The notes under the pieces were generated by a model, which did no database searches, was not told where the DNA came from, and saw only the letters and a program-made list of their open reading frames with translations. A program made the position numbers and the translations under genes. A stretch of DNA of 64,000 nucleotides, from contig JACKBQ010000001.1 of NCBI GenBank assembly GCA_020634455.1, forward strand, positions 186,001-250,000, given 5' to 3'. Positions 37,960 through 45,745 of this stretch are shown piece by piece (within the stretch, counting starts at the first letter, position 1; each line of letters begins with the position of its first letter). This stretch comes from Ardenticatenaceae bacterium. Lineage in GTDB: Bacteria > Chloroflexota > Anaerolineae > Promineifilales > Promineifilaceae.

Positions 37960-38328
37960 ATGAATACAATACTTAGCCGATCTGTAAATTTTAATCGAGT
38001 GCTTGTTGTGGATAATCAGAGTATCATGGGAGCTGGCATGGAAAAGCTCTTGTCTGGCGTCCCGTCGCTTGAGGTCATGGGTATTGACTTGGAAAATGAA
38101 GCGACGTTGGTTCAGGATATTTCTCGTTTGCTGCCAGACATTGTTATCATGATAGTGGAGTCCCAAGGAACAACACCTGTACGTTTGCTGGAGTTATTAG
38201 ATGATTACGGCCGTTTACGTATCATCCTCCTCAGCATGACTAGCAATTGTTTCGAGGTGTATGAAAAACGACCTGTTGTTGCCAGAAATTGGGCATCTTT
38301 AATAAATGTTTGCCATCCGTCTGCATAA
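37960..38328 (+). CDS. Stand-alone degenerate receiver domain (pseudo-response regulator)
   Basis: A 122-residue protein from the ATG at 37960. FNRVLVVDNQSIMGAGMEKLL matches the start of a NarL-type receiver and LRIILLSM matches beta-4 with its Thr/Ser. The acidic pair is reduced to one Asp (VVDNQ). The phosphoacceptor strand reads IVIMIVESQGT in place of LLDxxMP, so the Asp is missing. There is no output domain and the last 25 residues look eroded. It may be a phosphorylation-independent partner or competitor of the regulator at 19250, or a decaying gene. Its end overlaps the CopCD start by 23 bp, which suggests coupling. The ribosome-binding site is weak. Confidence 0.7.
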   Translation: MNTILSRSVNFNRVLVVDNQSIMGAGMEKLLSGVPSLEVMGIDLENEATLVQDISRLLPDIVIMIVESQGTTPVRLLELLDDYGRLRIILLSMTSNCFEVYEKRPVVARNWASLINVCHPSA

Positions 38329-40219
38329 GCATTTTCGTCAATTTAGTTGGGTTTTCGTTCTGGTAAGTTTGTTTGGCCTGGTCATGGTTCGCCGGGTGAG
38401 CGCCCATGCTTATCTGGTTCGATCCGAACCAGCCGCTAATGTTGTGCTGGACAGCGCGCCGACGGAGATACGCCTCTGGTTTAGTGAAACGATCACGGAC
38501 GCGTTCAGTGGGGTTCGCCTGTTAAGTGCTGGCGGGCAGGGCACCGATTTGTCGATTTCTATTGATCCAACCGATCGTACGCTTATGGTTGTGACGCTGC
38601 CGGAACTTGCTGATGACGTTTACAGTTTGCGCTGGACCGCCCATTCGGAAGCCGATGGGCATATTACTGAGGGATTGCTTGTTTTTGGTATTGGTCAGGG
38701 GGCTAATTTAGGCACTGCTACGGCCGTTGAAACAGAAACGGCAGTTCCATTGCCAGAAGTTTTTTTGCGCTGGCTCATCTTTGGCCTGTATGCAGGTTTG
38801 GTTGGCTCCTTTGCGGTAACTTACCTGGTGCTAGACCCGGAATCACAAGAAACGGCCGTTGCTGCTGCCCAACAATCTGCCCGAAAACGGATGCTCCGTC
38901 TGGCCTGGTGGTGTAGTTTGTTGGCGTTCTTGGTTGGTTTTACCTGGGTTGGCTGGCAAGCAATTGCTCTGGCGAACAACAATAATCTTCCTGTTTTGGC
39001 TACTAGCTGGCAGTGGCTGACCCAAACGCGGTTAGGCACCTACTGGTGGGTGAGCCAATTTCTCCTCCTCATTGTGGTGCAAAATTTAAGTTTTATACAA
39101 CGCCTGCCTATGCCAATATCTGGCCGGAGCAGACTATTTACGGGCATTTTGCTGCTGGCCTTACTGTTTGTTCATGCTTTAACTAGCCATGCAGCCGCAC
39201 TGGCTTCCCATACCGCGCTGGCAGTCCTGGCAGATACGTTTCATTTGTTAGCGGCCAGCTTTTGGATAGGTGGCTTATTAGCGCTGGTTGTTGGATTACT
39301 GCCGCTAGTGCGCCGCCACGCGGAATTTAAGGCAATGGTCAAAGCAGGCTGGGGGCCTTTTGGCAAATGGGCGCTCCTGAGCGTGGGTGTTCTGTTTGCC
39401 ACGGGGATTTACAGCACGGGCCGGGAAGTCAGTTCAGCCAACGCCATGCTTACTACTTTGTACGGCCGTACCTTGCTATTCAAGATTGCCCTTGTGTTCC
39501 TAGTTGGCGCAATTGGCGTAATCAACTCGGTGCTGCTTCATCATAATTTGGCTGCAAAAGTGGCTCGAATGCTGCGGAAACCGGAAGGCTGGGTGCCGTT
39601 CTCATTGCAGCAACTCCCCCGGCTTTTTGTGATCGAGCTCTGCCTGGGACTGGTTGTATTGCTGTTGGCCGGGGTCATCACCGCCGCTCCCACAGCCCGC
39701 ATTACCGCTTCATCAGCAGCGGATGCCACCCCAGATTTAAGCCAGACGGTAGATGACATGGTCATCAAATTCAATGTGACACCCAACCAGGCTGGCCAAA
39801 ATGTTTTCTCGGTGCGGGCCATCAGCACCCGGCGGCCACCACCGGCAGAGATCACCCGCGTGATTTTGCGGCTGACCTATCTTGATCAAGATTTAGGAAT
39901 GACGTCGGTAGACATGACAAATGTCGAACCCGATCTTTATTTACTCAGCGGCAGTCAGCTCAATGTCCCTGGGATGTGGCAGATAGATGCTGTGGTGCGG
40001 CGTCGGGGGATAGAAGATAGCGTAGCCCGATTTACCTGGTATGTGCCCAAAGTGGAACCAGAGCAGCCAATGATTGTTTCTGACAAGCCGTGGGAGCCAC
40101 TGCTCACGTTTGTAGCTGCACTATTATTGATTGTTGGGCTTGGTGTTATTTGCTTGCAACACCCTGGAACCGTTCACAATAATAGTCATCATAATCGCGC
40201 CAAAGATTTGACTTCTTAG
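38306..40219 (+). CDS. CopC-CopD fusion with C-terminal YtkA-like domain (copper import/handling)
   Basis: The 637-residue protein has a signal sequence ending VSA, so the mature N-terminus would be His34 (HAYLVRSEPA). With Asp117 and His119 (EADGHITEG) this reproduces the Cu(II) site of CopC at almost exactly the family spacing. A CopD domain with about eight membrane helices spans about 150-455, including TSHAAALASH and VLADTFHLLAASFWIGG. A periplasmic YtkA/FixH-like domain (about 475-590) and a final membrane helix follow. The layout resembles Bacillus YcnJ, a copper-acquisition protein. In this locus it would manage copper at the membrane next to an extracellular multicopper oxidase. Start ATG at 38306; the function is by family. 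Confidence 0.92.
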   Translation: MFAIRLHKHFRQFSWVFVLVSLFGLVMVRRVSAHAYLVRSEPAANVVLDSAPTEIRLWFSETITDAFSGVRLLSAGGQGTDLSISIDPTDRTLMVVTLPELADDVYSLRWTAHSEADGHITEGLLVFGIGQGANLGTATAVETETAVPLPEVFLRWLIFGLYAGLVGSFAVTYLVLDPESQETAVAAAQQSARKRMLRLAWWCSLLAFLVGFTWVGWQAIALANNNNLPVLATSWQWLTQTRLGTYWWVSQFLLLIVVQNLSFIQRLPMPISGRSRLFTGILLLALLFVHALTSHAAALASHTALAVLADTFHLLAASFWIGGLLALVVGLLPLVRRHAEFKAMVKAGWGPFGKWALLSVGVLFATGIYSTGREVSSANAMLTTLYGRTLLFKIALVFLVGAIGVINSVLLHHNLAAKVARMLRKPEGWVPFSLQQLPRLFVIELCLGLVVLLLAGVITAAPTARITASSAADATPDLSQTVDDMVIKFNVTPNQAGQNVFSVRAISTRRPPPAEITRVILRLTYLDQDLGMTSVDMTNVEPDLYLLSGSQLNVPGMWQIDAVVRRRGIEDSVARFTWYVPKVEPEQPMIVSDKPWEPLLTFVAALLLIVGLGVICLQHPGTVHNNSHHNRAKDLTS

Positions 40220-40430
40220 AATTCCGATTGAGAGAATTCAAAACTTAAATGGGGAAATTATTGGGGAGTATTCCCTTTTCTTCTTAAATCGTTCGTTCTT
40301 TATATGTGTAATGTATCCTGCATGACACGATAAATTTTTTCAACGAATATCAGTTGTAGTAGTACGGGAGCGATTAGTCAATTTAACCATGCTTGCTATA
40401 GGATTTGCAAAAAGATGTAGGAAACAAAAA

Positions 40431-40458
40431 AGACCCCGAGTGTGTCGGGGCCTTTTTG
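40431..40458. terminator. Bidirectional Rho-independent terminator, possibly the former tRNA-Asp terminator
   Basis: ACCCCGA and TCGGGG(C/T) stem with A6 before and T5 after, so it works on both strands. It would stop transcription from CopCD. It also lies 16 nt beyond the tRNA-end fragment at 40474, the usual distance for a tRNA trailer terminator on the minus strand. Confidence 0.85.
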
Positions 40459-40473
40459 TCATACTATAGGCTA

Positions 40474-40488
40474 GACGGGAGCGACGGG
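40474..40488. repeat. 15-bp direct repeat, left copy (tRNA-Asp 3' end duplicate)
   Basis: GACGGGAGCGACGGG is identical to 42439-42453, which covers the last 13 nt of tRNA-Asp plus 2 nt of flank. It looks like an attachment-site half left by insertion of the 40.5-42.4 kb segment, although no integrase gene is present. Confidence 0.55.
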
Positions 40489-40590
40489 CTTAAATATCTT
40501 GCTGGGTGCAAATGTATTTTGTGGATAGCCTTACAAGGGTTGCCCCAAAAACATGTATGATTATTTCGATTGCCAGTTTCAAAAAATGAT

Positions 40591-40938
40591 TTAGAGTGGG
40601 AGATATTCAACGCGGTTTGCTAACTCTTCTGGTTCAGCCACTTTAGCAATTAGTTCCAAATCATTGACACAACGACCGATTGTGATTCGCAGTTGATGTG
40701 CGTAGATAACACCTGTAAACGACATTCCGTGAGTCTGGCGCAGTTTTCCTTCTGCTAATAAATCCTCATCTTGGGAAAATAAAACCCGTCCTAATTCTGT
40801 TGCTCTATCAAGTAAAACAGTATCAGGAGCCGTTCGATATCCATCCTCTTGAGCCGTAAGAACATCTACACCGCGCAGGCGTAGACCTGTAGTAATGGCA
40901 CGGTGAACGTGAACATCCATGTAGAGCGCAATTGTCAT
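40591..40938 (-). CDS. DUF5615 PIN-like protein, probable toxin of a VapC-like pair
   Basis: The 115-residue protein opens MTIALYMDVHVHRAITTGLR, in which the DVHV segment and the later LLFSQDED-like VLFSQDEDLLAEG supply the acidic residues of a reduced PIN-like nuclease fold. RGVDVLTAQEDG is typical of DUF5615 proteins. Its ATG overlaps the stop codon of the upstream DUF433 gene by 4 nt, the usual arrangement of these toxin-antitoxin-type pairs. The family is predicted to act as an RNase, but direct evidence for the subfamily is thin. It lies in the segment inserted at tRNA-Asp. Confidence 0.8.
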   Translation of the reverse strand: MTIALYMDVHVHRAITTGLRLRGVDVLTAQEDGYRTAPDTVLLDRATELGRVLFSQDEDLLAEGKLRQTHGMSFTGVIYAHQLRITIGRCVNDLELIAKVAEPEELANRVEYLPL

Positions 40939-41261
40939 CCAAGAAGACTTTCCTTACGCAAGCGGGTTGCTAATGGCGACTCCCCTGCTTCTTGACGTGA
41001 TTGTTCAGCATAATTGACCCGCTCTTCAATATCATTATCTAATTTTTCTTTGTGTTCCCAGTAGTAGGCCAACGCGGAATGAATTTGACTCATACTCAAG
41101 TAGGGATGTTGAAAATGCAGCTCTTCTGGACTCCATCCATACGCCTTTTGAGCCAATACAAGCTCAACCACTTTCATTGTCGTGCCAGCAATATGAGGAA
41201 CCCCTTCATCATCTAGGCGAATATGCTCATATGATGTTGTGATAGGAAAAGTTTCATTCAT
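40935..41261 (-). CDS. DUF433 protein, probable antitoxin
   Basis: The start is the ATG at 41261 with AAGGAG 8 nt upstream; an earlier TTG would run through that site. The 108-residue protein has the DUF433 pattern: YEHIRLDDEGVPHIAGTTMK, then VVELVLAQKAYGWSPEEL and LSMSQIHSALAYYWEHKE, a winged-helix-like DNA-binding fold often used by VapB-like antitoxins. The charged C-terminal tail would bind the toxin. It is the first gene of the pair and is likely autoregulatory by family analogy. Confidence 0.82.
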   Translation of the reverse strand: MNETFPITTSYEHIRLDDEGVPHIAGTTMKVVELVLAQKAYGWSPEELHFQHPYLSMSQIHSALAYYWEHKEKLDNDIEERVNYAEQSRQEAGESPLATRLRKESLLG

Positions 41262-41492
41262 AATATGCTCCTTCAAAAGCAGCCTGTGGCGACCATTGTA
41301 GCATAAGTGTACGATGATATGAGAGGTAGTATTCCTTTTGTTTCAATAAACTCATCAAAGTTGATCAGTTTTACATTTGAACTGCACCCTTGAACTTGAT
41401 TCCGTCAAAGACCAGTAGTGTGGATACAAACGGGAAGGTGGTAGGCAGGCTACTCTCTCGGGCCAAGGTGGTAATTGCATCAAGTTATCTAC

Positions 41493-42200
41493 CTATAAAG
41501 GGAAGTCACTAACGAAGGGGCTGAGGGATTCGGCCGTTTGTCGAATGACTTTTCTAGCTTGTCTATCAGTAAATCGGCGGTGGTTAAGAGAAAATGTTGC
41601 TCCCCTTCCAGCGTGAATGTTTTCAATTGGCCCATCACGATAGGTCAGTTTGATAATGGTATTGGCTGCTGTGCGATAAGGCCGAGTCACAGGAGTTAAA
41701 GAGTCTGTAGGAGCCAATTTATGGAAATTTATTAGATAGCTGAACAGCCATTCCACTGACTGAAAGTTTCGCTTTACACGCTGTTGCGGCATGGGCAGCC
41801 ATTCATAAGCACGTCGCAGTCTATCAAGGTAAGCAGATTCATCATGATGCCACTGATGCAACAAGTGGGCTAAATTGCTCGAAGCTTCAATGTTAATCCG
41901 CTTCATTTCATCCTGGGATATCATGCTTGTGGTCGAATGTTTGGCCTGCGGGTCAATTGGCTTGCCTCTATCCATCAGAACGGCCAGATAAGTTCCCCAC
42001 CTCAAGCATAATGCAGTCGCACCGATAGACAATACCCAGTGATTGAAACCTACAGTTGGTGACGGCCGTCGGTCTAGCCAAGTACACAACTGATCAAAGA
42101 TGGGTTTCTCAGGCGGATGGATTGTTATCAAGTCTGCTTTATTCTCAGCAATACCTGCAAACAAAGAAAAATCCTCAGAAACGGGAATCTGCAATTCCAT
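41493..42200 (-). CDS. Hypothetical protein in the tRNA-Asp islet
   Basis: The start at the ATG at 42200 has GAGGTG 7 nt upstream, giving 235 residues. I do not recognise the family. It appears soluble, with one moderately hydrophobic stretch (FNHWVLSIGATALCLRWGTY), a helical basic centre (MPQQRVKRNFQSVEWLFSYL) and a basic C-terminal region (FSLNHRRFTDRQARKVIRQT). No catalytic motif stands out. It is read towards the toxin-antitoxin pair with a 231-bp gap, and its upstream side faces tRNA-Asp. As cargo of a small insertion it could be a defence or accessory gene, but nothing in the sequence proves this. Confidence 0.7.
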   Translation of the reverse strand: MELQIPVSEDFSLFAGIAENKADLITIHPPEKPIFDQLCTWLDRRPSPTVGFNHWVLSIGATALCLRWGTYLAVLMDRGKPIDPQAKHSTTSMISQDEMKRINIEASSNLAHLLHQWHHDESAYLDRLRRAYEWLPMPQQRVKRNFQSVEWLFSYLINFHKLAPTDSLTPVTRPYRTAANTIIKLTYRDGPIENIHAGRGATFSLNHRRFTDRQARKVIRQTAESLSPFVSDFPL

Positions 42201-42391
42201 TAGAATACACCTCAAGCCAAGCAGAGGAAGACTATACTCAGATTAACTTTATGATAATGATTGACCGAAAAAATGAAATGAAGGCAATACTAGCCGATAC
42301 CCAAAATAGAGCTAAACATTCGGAGAAATATCGCGGGAGCGATACGGGTGGATACATCAGCCTAAAAAATGTGGGGACAGGTTAAGCAAAG

Positions 42392-42420
42392 AAAAAAAGC
42401 TCTCGATAAGTTCGAGAGCT
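42392..42420 (-). terminator. Rho-independent terminator downstream of tRNA-Asp
   Basis: On the minus strand AGCTCTCGAA and TCGAGAGCT stem around a short loop, followed by seven T. It lies 20 nt after the tRNA 3' end and appears to be supplied by the inserted segment. Confidence 0.85.
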
Positions 42421-42438
42421 TGCACCCAGCACGGGTTC

Positions 42439-42453
42439 GACGGGAGCGACGGG
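42439..42453. repeat. 15-bp direct repeat, right copy (within tRNA-Asp 3' end)
   Basis: Identical to 40474-40488. It covers the discriminator base, the acceptor 3' strand, part of the T arm and two flanking bases of tRNA-Asp. Confidence 0.55.
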
Positions 42454-42513
42454 GATCGAACCCGCGATCTCTGGCTTGACAGGCCAGCGTGTTAACCACT
42501 ACACCACGCCCCC
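42441..42513 (-). tRNA. tRNA-Asp (anticodon GUC)
   Basis: A 73-nt cloverleaf folds on the minus strand. The acceptor stem is GGGGGCG with CGCTCCC (one G-U pair), the D arm has stem GTGT/ACAC, the anticodon stem CTGGC/GCCAG encloses loop CTGTCAA with anticodon GTC, the variable loop has 5 nt, and the T arm has TTCGATC. The discriminator is G73, as expected for Asp. The 3' CCA is not encoded. Confidence 0.95.
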
Positions 42514-42705
42514 TTGTTGAGCGACGGAGATAATATCAAATATCGCAGAAACTGTCAAAAAATTGGGGTCAATTTGAGTGCGAATTTGATGAAATCAAAC
42601 GGCCGTTTCTTTCCAGCTTCTACTTTAGGGAATGGTGGCCAAAATAAGGATGTTTTCCACTGCCGTGTAATCAGCACCACGGTGAAGATAATGTTTATCC
42701 TACGC

Positions 42706-43314
42706 TTACCTGGAAGGCAATCCCAAATAGCGAGGTGTGGTCGCCTGATATTGTTCGTAATTGACCCCGTGCTGCTGGCCCAAATGCTGCTCTTCTAAAA
42801 ATACCTGGGCCTGAATTGCCACATCGCCCAGCAGCCATAGCACCAGAGTCAGTGCGTTGGGCATCACCAGAAACAGTCCCAGCATGCTCAGCCGCATGCC
42901 CAGGAAAATTGGATTGCGCGAAAAGCGGAAAATGCCGTGGGTTACCAGGGCGGTTTGGTTCTCTTCATCAATGCCAATGCGCCACGATCTGCCCATTTGT
43001 GCCTGGGCCAGCAGCACCAGGCCAAGCGAAGAAATGAGTAGGATGATGCCAACGGCCGTTCCCACACGCCCCTCTAGCCAATGTAACGGCCCCAAATACG
43101 CATACCAGGCGGCAGGGGCCACGCTGTAAATCAAAACGCTGCCTATAATGCCTACTGAAACCAACCGATAGAGCTGCCCTAAAAATGCTGCCAGCCCGTC
43201 GGCGTGCGTCAGTCGGTACGGATTGATGCCAGTGGCCCGCCAAATCACATAGGTGCGCCAAAACATGGCCAGGCCATAGAACAAAACGAGGTAAACGACC
43301 AGGAAAAGTTTCAT
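42706..43314 (-). CDS. Isoprenylcysteine carboxyl methyltransferase-like membrane protein
   Basis: I start it at the ATG at 43314 (MKLFLVVYLVLFYG), 5 nt after the stop of the P-type ATPase gene. The 202-residue protein has five or so membrane helices and the C-terminal ICMT/PEMT signature: LVTHGIFRFSRNPIFLGM, then a later EEQHLGQQHGVNYEQY. The Arg-Asn-Pro and Glu-Glu residues form the S-adenosylmethionine pocket in this fold. In bacteria such proteins are of unknown substrate and often sit next to metal-efflux genes, as here. It is presumably co-transcribed with the ATPase. Confidence 0.85.
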   Translation of the reverse strand: MKLFLVVYLVLFYGLAMFWRTYVIWRATGINPYRLTHADGLAAFLGQLYRLVSVGIIGSVLIYSVAPAAWYAYLGPLHWLEGRVGTAVGIILLISSLGLVLLAQAQMGRSWRIGIDEENQTALVTHGIFRFSRNPIFLGMRLSMLGLFLVMPNALTLVLWLLGDVAIQAQVFLEEQHLGQQHGVNYEQYQATTPRYLGLPSR

Positions 43315-43319
43315 AATTA

Positions 43320-45560
43320 CTATGTCCAACCTTCAAATTTGGTCAGGCGCATGCCGTTAAACGTTACCAGCAGGGACGCGCCCATGTCGGCCAGCACCGC
43401 CAGCCACATCGTGCCAAATCCAAACAAAAGTGCAATTAAAAAGATGAGCTTTAGACCCAGGCTGAGGGCCACATTGGTGCGAATGGTGCGCATTGCCGCC
43501 CGGCTGAGGCGAATGGCGTAGGGCAATTTGCTCAAATTGTCGTGCATCAGGGCGACATCGGCCGTTTCCATCGCCTGGTCTGTGCCGGCCGCGCCCATCG
43601 CAATGCCCACAGTGGCTGTTGCCAGGGCGGGGGCGTCGTTGATGCCGTCGCCGATCATGGCCACACGGCCGTATTCGCCCAGCAGTTCCTCAATCTTCCC
43701 CACCTTTTCTTCCGGCAGCAGATTAGCAAACACGCGGTCAATGCCCGTCTGTGCGGCGATGTTTTGCGCCGTAGCGGCGTTGTCGCCGGTGAGCATAGCG
43801 GTTTGGATGTGGAGATCATGGAGGTGGGAAACGGCCGTTGCGGCATCCGTCCGCACCTGATCCGCCACCGTCAGGTAGCCCAGATACTGCTCATCGGCAG
43901 TTACGAGCATCGTCGTCAGGCCATTTTCCTCGGCGCTGGTGATGTCGTTGCAATGTGCCTCGTGGGGCAAATCGGCAAAGGCGCGATGGCTGCCAATCAT
44001 GATTTGCCGCTGGCCCACCACGCCAGAAATACCCGCGCCAATTTGGGCCTGCACATTGGTCGCCGCCGGGTATCGATTTTGTACCTGGTGTCCCCCGGCA
44101 GCCTGAGCCACCGCCTGCGCCAGCGGATGCTCGCTGGACTGCTCGACGGCGTGGGTGAGTCCCAACAAATCGCTGCACGGTTCACAGCCATTGCCCTGGC
44201 AGTCCACCGATTGAAAGTGGGTAACGGCCGGTTTGCCCTGCGTCAGCGTGCCCGTTTTGTCGAAGGCGACCAGCTTCACCTGGCTCAGCGCTTCCAAATA
44301 CGCGCCGCCTTTGATGAGGACGCCATGTTTGGCGGCGTTGCTCAGGGCACTGACCAGGCTAACGGGCGTGCTGATGACCAGGGCGCAGGGGCAGGCGACG
44401 ACCAGCAGCGCCAAGGCCCGGTAAAGCCAGCCGTTAATTGGCGTAGCCGGATCAATCAGCGGCTGCTGCCAGATGAGCGGCGGCAGCACGGCCACCAGTG
44501 CAGCCAAAATCACCACGGCGGGCGTATAAACGCGGGCAAAGCGGTCAATAAACCGTTGGGCCGGGGCGCGCCGCTCCTGCGCCTCTTCCACCAGCTTGAT
44601 GAGGCGGCTGATAGTGCTGTCGGCCGCCAGGTGAGTGGCTTCCAGATGCAGCACACCCGCGCCGTTGATGCTGCTGGCAAAGACGGTGTCGCCCTGTTGT
44701 CGCGGAATTGGCGCACTTTCGCCAGTGATGGACGATTGATCCACGGTGGAACTGCCGCTGAGGATACGGCCGTCTACCGGCACCCTTTCCCCAGGCTTCA
44801 CAATCACCGTTTCACCCAATTTCACTTCTTCAACGGGTACTTTGTGTGGCTCAGTGCCGCAAAACGGACATTCGCCTTGCGTGTAGCCATTTTGGCCCAA
44901 ATGCTCCTGGCAATCCATACAGGGGCGCAGCACGGTGGCGGTTTGGGGGGAAACTTGCATCAGGCTGCGGATGCTGCTGCGGGCGCGAACGGCCGTATAC
45001 CCTTCCAGCGCCTCGCCAATGGCAAAGAGCACCATCACCAGCCCCGCCTCGGTATACGCGCCGATGAACAGCGCGCCGACGGCGGCAATCGTCATGAGGG
45101 CGTTGATCGTGAGTTCGTGGTTGATGCGCAGAGAGCGCCAACCACTGCGAGCGATGGGCCAGCCCGCCAGCGCCAGCGCCGCCACGGAGGAAATGTTCAG
45201 CAGGGGATGCTCCCAGCCGAGCATCGGCAGCAGTTCGTTAAAGAGCAGGCCGGGCAAAATGAGCAGCACCCCGACCAGCGCCAGCCGGGTTTCTTGCCGC
45301 TGCCCCATGAACTGCCAGAAGTTTTGCGGTTCGGCCGCTGCCACTTTTTCGTCTGGGGCAGCCACATCGTAGCCGAGTTCCTGAATGCGCGCGATGATGT
45401 TTTGGGGAACGGCCGTTCCCGACACGCGTAACGTTTCTGTGGTGAAATTGAGCTGGCAAAGCTCCACGCCAGCCAGTTTGGCGACGCCATTTTCCACCGT
45501 CTGCGCACAACTAGCGCAATCCATCCCAGTGACGCGAAAGGTGTGTTGGGTGTTCGTCAT
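43320..45560 (-). CDS. P1B-type Zn/Cd/Pb-exporting ATPase with extra Cys clusters
   Basis: The start is the ATG at 45560 with GGAGA upstream; the longer frame reads through an intergenic repeat. The 746-residue protein has an N-terminal heavy-metal domain with GMDCASC (12-18), actuator TGES (279-282), membrane CPC (391-393), phosphorylation site Asp435 in DKTGTL, SSEHPLA in the nucleotide domain and GDGINDAPAL in the hinge. LGLKLIFL and LADMG near the end carry the Lys and Asp that mark the ZntA-like P1B-2 class. Unusual is CMDC...CPFC (Cys214, 217, 231, 234), a zinc-ribbon-like insertion in the actuator region, and a further Cys cluster (CQGNGCEPC) before the nucleotide domain. The MerR gene upstream probably controls it. 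Confidence 0.93.
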   Translation of the reverse strand: MTNTQHTFRVTGMDCASCAQTVENGVAKLAGVELCQLNFTTETLRVSGTAVPQNIIARIQELGYDVAAPDEKVAAAEPQNFWQFMGQRQETRLALVGVLLILPGLLFNELLPMLGWEHPLLNISSVAALALAGWPIARSGWRSLRINHELTINALMTIAAVGALFIGAYTEAGLVMVLFAIGEALEGYTAVRARSSIRSLMQVSPQTATVLRPCMDCQEHLGQNGYTQGECPFCGTEPHKVPVEEVKLGETVIVKPGERVPVDGRILSGSSTVDQSSITGESAPIPRQQGDTVFASSINGAGVLHLEATHLAADSTISRLIKLVEEAQERRAPAQRFIDRFARVYTPAVVILAALVAVLPPLIWQQPLIDPATPINGWLYRALALLVVACPCALVISTPVSLVSALSNAAKHGVLIKGGAYLEALSQVKLVAFDKTGTLTQGKPAVTHFQSVDCQGNGCEPCSDLLGLTHAVEQSSEHPLAQAVAQAAGGHQVQNRYPAATNVQAQIGAGISGVVGQRQIMIGSHRAFADLPHEAHCNDITSAEENGLTTMLVTADEQYLGYLTVADQVRTDAATAVSHLHDLHIQTAMLTGDNAATAQNIAAQTGIDRVFANLLPEEKVGKIEELLGEYGRVAMIGDGINDAPALATATVGIAMGAAGTDQAMETADVALMHDNLSKLPYAIRLSRAAMRTIRTNVALSLGLKLIFLIALLFGFGTMWLAVLADMGASLLVTFNGMRLTKFEGWT

Positions 45561-45580
45561 AAATGAATCTCCAAAATTTT

Positions 45581-45645
45581 TGTGGCAAGTCGCAAGCTGC
45601 AAGTTGCAGGTATGAAATCCACTTGCAACCTGCCACCTGCCACTT
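45581..45645. repeat. Imperfect inverted repeat between merR-type gene and ATPase
   Basis: The arm around GCAAGTTGCAGGT (45598-45611) faces a purine/pyrimidine-complementary arm around ACTTGCAACCTGCCAC (45631-45646). This word family (GGCAGGTGGCAAGT-like) is a common intergenic repeat in environmental genomes. It gives the ATPase frame a false N-terminal extension. Confidence 0.6.
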
Positions 45646-45711
45646 CTTACGTTTTGGATGATACACCTTAAAGTCGGGTTGAAAGTCAAGCGATTCGGTA
45701 AACGGTAATCC

Positions 45712-45745
45712 GTGAACGGTAATCGGTATACCGATTACCGTTCAC
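45712..45745. repeat. 34-bp perfect palindrome overlapping the end of the MerR gene
   Basis: The half-site GTGAACGGTAATCGGTA is followed at once by its exact reverse complement. The outer GAACGGTAA supplies the last two codons and the stop of the MerR gene. Related copies lie at 56957-57031 and 58051-58156. Confidence 0.85.

Larger units (their letters stand above)
40220..40590. other. Gap holding a terminator and a tRNA-end fragment, no gene
   Basis: After CopCD the sequence is AT-rich with no credible frame. It holds a bidirectional terminator at 40431-40458 and the 15-bp tRNA-Asp-derived repeat at 40474-40488. The remaining roughly 100 bp before the minus-strand gene at 40591 shows nothing I can name. 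Confidence 0.6.

Noticed and set aside
40474..40488. A second tRNA-Asp gene
   Set aside because: Only 15 bp match the tRNA 3' end; no D, anticodon or complete T arm can be folded there.
42056..42385. 109-codon plus-strand frame between the islet gene and tRNA-Asp
   Set aside because: Mostly antisense to the gene at 41493-42200, which has a good start; its remaining part has no recognisable content.
43542..45431. 629-codon plus-strand frame opposite the P-type ATPase
   Set aside because: Antisense to a gene with all family motifs; rich in His/Arg/Gln as expected for a shadow, and lacks a Shine-Dalgarno site.
45561..45689. N-terminal extension of the P-type ATPase
   Set aside because: The extra 43 residues translate an intergenic inverted repeat, and a ribosome-binding site precedes the ATG at 45560.
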